NCBI RefSeq assembly: GCF_011039085.1
Contig: NZ_JAAKEI010000020.1
Span: 1 to 41,909, forward strand
Direction: 5' to 3'
DNA length: 41,909 nt
Source: Desulfovibrio sp. ZJ369
GTDB lineage: Bacteria; Desulfobacterota; Desulfovibrionia; Desulfovibrionales; Desulfovibrionaceae
Shown here one piece after another: positions 41,833-41,909 of this stretch. Position 1 is the stretch's first letter. Each line of letters begins with the position of its first letter. The position numbers and the translations under genes were made by a program. Below the pieces are notes generated by a model, which did no database searches, was not told the DNA's origin, and saw nothing but the letters and a program-made list of their open reading frames with translations.

Positions 41833-41909
41833 ATGAAATTTGCATCTGAAGAAATCCGAACCAAGGCTGTTCATGCGTATCTTGATGGAAAAGCAACAGC
41901 CAGGCAATT
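41833..41909 (+). CDS. IS transposase N-terminus (partial, right copy)
   Basis: ATG at 41833 begins MKFASEEIRTKAVHAYLDGK, a helix-turn-helix transposase start cut by the window edge after 25 codons. It is identical, from its second base, to the inverted fragment at 50-125, which shows the peptide going on with LADILGYTPASICNWVR. Confidence 0.7.
   Translation, partial: MKFASEEIRTKAVHAYLDGKATARQ
41834..41909. repeat. 76-bp perfect inverted repeat, right arm
   Basis: Exact reverse complement of 50-125. Recombination between full-length copies of this IS in inverted orientation could flip the whole 41.7-kb interval. Confidence 0.95.

Larger units (their letters stand above)
41784..41909 (+). 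mobile_element. Insertion sequence, left end (right copy)
   Basis: From about TAGAGCAATTTGAC (41784) the sequence looks like an IS leader. It runs into a transposase ATG at 41833 and then to the window edge. The left boundary is inferred from the point where the radical SAM frame loses sense and from the symmetry with the left window end; no terminal repeat can be checked because the other end is missing. Confidence 0.55.

Overview
The window looks like chromosome from a Desulfovibrio-type sulfate reducer (Desulfovibrionaceae). The left 9 kb is core genome in an order I associate with that group. On the minus strand there is a stand-alone F0 cluster (AtpZ-like, AtpI-like, atpB, atpE) and an RlmD-type rRNA methyltransferase. 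On the plus strand there is rplU-rpmA-obgE-proB, followed by a minus-strand HEAT-repeat protein. These genes are GC-rich. Short palindromes built on AGAGCATTTT lie between several of them.

From about 9.0 to 41.8 kb there is an accessory glycan/glycoconjugate island made of two divergent arms that part near 25 kb. The minus arm (24.7 down to 9.2 kb) runs KAS III, acyl carrier protein, SDR reductase, NeuD-type acyltransferase, two paralogous GT4 glycosyltransferases (one fused to a methyltransferase), a deacetylase-like/methyltransferase fusion, a sulfotransferase-like/GT2 fusion and a SPASM radical SAM protein. After a hairpin-rich gap come an LtaS-type sulfatase with TPR-like repeats, a tiny membrane protein and a kinase-like/methyltransferase fusion. 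The plus arm (25.6 to 41.8 kb) opens with a paralogue of the GT2 fusion. It then has two more ACP/KAS III pairs, an SDR, a GNAT-like protein, an esterase, a free-standing NRPS-type adenylation enzyme, two FkbM methyltransferases, another SDR, an AAC(3)-type N-acyltransferase, a second NeuD-type protein, a formyltransferase and a B12-type radical SAM protein. No flippase, polymerase, ABC exporter or initiating sugar-phosphate transferase is visible. This fits decoration of a cytoplasmic acceptor such as flagellin, or of glycans whose export genes lie elsewhere.

Working model (inference): KAS III, SDR and ACP make short 3-oxo- or 3-hydroxyacyl-ACPs. No dehydratase or enoyl reductase is present to take them further. 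The adenylation enzyme may charge a carrier with an amino or carboxylic acid. NeuD/AAC(3)/formyl-type enzymes would place acyl groups on amino sugars, and methyltransferases and glycosyltransferases would finish the glycan. The closest precedent I know is the viosamine-type flagellin glycosylation island of Pseudomonas. The sugar aminotransferase such a pathway needs survives here only as two broken relics at the divergence point.

Mobile DNA bounds the window. A truncated IS200 transposase and an insertion-sequence HTH fragment sit at the left edge, and the same HTH fragment sits in inverted orientation at the right edge. The pattern suggests the window is a whole short-read contig ending in a repeated IS. 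Base composition is mosaic, with AT-rich patches at 24.7-25.4, 36.4-36.7, 37.7-38.1 and 39.5-40.5 kb. The island therefore seems to have been assembled by repeated transfer, duplication and decay.
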